This document shows positions 36,200 through 37,796 of a DNA stretch of 37,796 bases, in pieces (the first letter of the stretch is position 1; every line of letters starts with the position of its first letter). A model generated the notes under the pieces. The model saw nothing but the letters and a program-made list of their open reading frames with translations. It was not told the origin of the DNA and searched no databases. The DNA lies in contig DYQZ01000008.1 in the NCBI GenBank assembly GCA_020719005.1, positions 1 to 37,796 of the forward strand. Direction: 5' to 3'. A program made the translations under genes and the position numbers. Origin of the DNA: Candidatus Omnitrophus sp. (GTDB taxonomy: Bacteria > Omnitrophota > Gorgyraeia > Zapsychrales > Fredricksoniimonadaceae).

Positions 36200-36686
36200 A
36201 GAGATCATGAAGATCGTGGGCGTGGTGGTCTTGGTGGCATGGGCAGTGTACTTGTTCCTGCCTAAGAACGTTGCTGTTAAGCCCCAAGATACCTCTAAGA
36301 CTGAGGCGCTTATTCAGAAAGACGGAGGTGCTGTTGGAGATCTTTTTCCGGAAAGAAAGAAATTGATGGATCTTGTTCAGGCGGATAATGTGGCTTCCGA
36401 GATCGCGGTCAATTCTTCCTGGGGAGAAAGAAATCCTTTTGATGGGGTGGCTTCCAAAGCATTTTTTGCCTCCCCTGATCCTGTTGTGAGAGCGCCGTCA
36501 AAAGATACTAAACTCGTTTTAAGCGGTATCTTGTGGAGCGGTCCGAGGCCGAATGCGATCATCAATAATAATGTGGTTGGTGTTGGCGGAGAGGTCAATG
36601 GATTTACGGTCAAAGAGATCAAAGAAGGGATCGTGGTCTTAAATAATGGGACCGAGGAAATTGTGCTATCAATGCGCCATGAATGA
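36183..36686 (+). CDS. PilP/GspC-like protein
   Basis: Single N-terminal TM; 'ERNPFDG...LVLSGILWSGPRPNAIINNNVVGVGGEVNGFTVKEIKEGIVVLNNGTEEIVL' is GspC/PilP-like. The start at 36183 replaces the track start 36123. Confidence 0.75.
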   Translation: MTEKNKEIMKIVGVVVLVAWAVYLFLPKNVAVKPQDTSKTEALIQKDGGAVGDLFPERKKLMDLVQADNVASEIAVNSSWGERNPFDGVASKAFFASPDPVVRAPSKDTKLVLSGILWSGPRPNAIINNNVVGVGGEVNGFTVKEIKEGIVVLNNGTEEIVLSMRHE

Positions 36687-37634
36687 TCTTAATTTTTCTA
36701 ACGGTATCATGCATAGATAAGAGATATTCCCGATAGAGTCGGTCATACATTTGAAGAGAAAACCCGGATAGGACAATAAAAGTCCTGCCGGGTTTTGTTG
36801 TTTGGGGCGTGTGTGCAGGATAAGGATGCCTACCAGGCATGAACCGCCGCAAAAGAACATGATCCAGTGCCAGAACGGCTGCTTGGCAAAGATAGTCGTG
36901 ATGGCAATTGCTGTAGTGAACAGGATAAGCCATGCACCATAACTGATGCCCGGGAAGGCTTGGTGTTTAAAGCGGACACGGGCATTGTGGTAACCATAAT
37001 TAAATTGACGACGGATAGTGGAGCGAAAAGTAGTGCGTTGTTGATGAACTACGATGGCACGGTCTGTATAGAAAATACGGCCGCCGGCTATAATACAGGA
37101 GAAACACAGATCCAGATCTTCGCTGATCGTGAGTGTTTCATCAAAAGGATGGCGTAAGACAAAAGATCGCCGGACAGCCATGTTGCACGTGGGGGCTTTA
37201 GTGATGAAACAGGGTTTGTGTGCAATGAAATTCTCGGAAGTGTTGACGCGCTCCCAATAAGAAGAAGCCGAGGGTGCGATCGTTTTTCCGGCTGTGATCA
37301 TGAGTGTGGGATCATTTGTGAAGAATGCTGTTATTTCGTTAAGCCACCTCGGGGCAGCTATACAGTCTGAATCAATGAAGGCAAGGATGTCTCCTTGGCT
37401 GAGTTCAATGCCCCTGTTCCGTGCATAGGAAGCGCCCTTTCTTTCTTCAAGATAAATGATCCGAAGCCGTTCCTTCTTGGGCAAGGCTTTGAGTAGTTCA
37501 CGCGTGCCGTCTGTTGAGGCGTCATCGATAATGATGATCTCAACGTCTTTTACCGTCTGACATTGCAGGGAAGCGAGGCATTCCTTGAGGAGTTCTTTCC
37601 GGTCATGGACAGGAAGGATGACAGAGATGTTCAT
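36669..37634 (-). CDS. Family 2 glycosyltransferase with C-terminal TM segments
   Basis: 'ISVILPVHDRKELLKECLASL', 'EIIIIDDASTDGT', 'AFIDSDCIAAPRWL'. Start at 37634 supported by ATGA overlap with the upstream frame. Confidence 0.9.
   Translation of the reverse strand: MNISVILPVHDRKELLKECLASLQCQTVKDVEIIIIDDASTDGTRELLKALPKKERLRIIYLEERKGASYARNRGIELSQGDILAFIDSDCIAAPRWLNEITAFFTNDPTLMITAGKTIAPSASSYWERVNTSENFIAHKPCFITKAPTCNMAVRRSFVLRHPFDETLTISEDLDLCFSCIIAGGRIFYTDRAIVVHQQRTTFRSTIRRQFNYGYHNARVRFKHQAFPGISYGAWLILFTTAIAITTIFAKQPFWHWIMFFCGGSCLVGILILHTRPKQQNPAGLLLSYPGFLFKCMTDSIGNISYLCMIPLEKLRSFMAH
36759..36796 (+). terminator. Terminator-like hairpin for the pilus operon, inside the convergent glycosyltransferase CDS
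   Basis: aaaacccgg/ccgggtttt plus inner ggac/gtcc, loop aataaaa, followed by gttg. Confidence 0.65.
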
Positions 37635-37796
37635 GGGCGGTAAGTCTCCTTGTGCTTCCAGAATGGTGCGATCAGTACTCCGAGGCTGATCTTGGCCCAT
37701 TGCTTGTTTCTGGTCGTAGGCCATAATAAAAGAGGTAAGAATCGATTCTTTCGTACTAAGGGCGAAGGTTTTGCTGTAACTAGTTGAAGCTGGTGG
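37631..37796 (-). CDS. C-terminal fragment of an upstream gene (5' end outside window), unassigned
   Basis: Open minus-strand frame from the window edge: HQLQLVTAKPSPLVRKNRFLPLLLWPTTRNKQWAKISLGVLIAPFWKHKETYRP*, with TGA overlapping the glycosyltransferase ATG. Confidence 0.55.
   Translation of the reverse strand, partial: HQLQLVTAKPSPLVRKNRFLPLLLWPTTRNKQWAKISLGVLIAPFWKHKETYRP

Noticed and set aside
36867-37157. 96-aa plus-strand ORF
   Set aside because: Antisense within the glycosyltransferase gene.
1-37796. CRISPR arrays, tRNAs, rRNAs, transposases, phage genes
   Set aside because: None recognised on reading. A tRNAscan-SE/CRISPR scan would be needed to exclude them formally.

Overview
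The window is a dense stretch of bacterial chromosome, mostly on the + strand. The gene content suggests a Gram-negative, possibly Omnitrophota-like lineage; this is an inference from style and was not tested. Main contents: 3' end of pgi; a minus-strand pair of tiny lysine-rich, histone-H1-like genes absent from the ORF track; hemW; a ydbH/ynbE/ydbL-like triad; a polyprenyl synthetase; a purine cluster (purB-purC-purSL-LOG family-purQ-purM-purD-purE); a Sua5/TsaC + LMW-phosphatase fusion followed by rpiB-glyA-nrdR; a CCA-adding enzyme; a macro-like/NUDIX fusion; thiL-tsaE-tsaB-alr; and a compact type IV pilus/type II secretion-like operon (secretin-receiver-GspE-GspF-four prepilins-PilMN fusion-PilO-PilP). 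A convergent glycosyltransferase closes the window. No tRNA, rRNA, CRISPR array, transposase or known riboswitch was recognised. The main candidates for follow-up are the tiny basic-protein operon with its palindromic control region, the adjacent putative ncRNA hairpin, the macro-like/NUDIX protein, the Sua5-phosphatase fusion, and the fused and minimised parts of the pilus operon.
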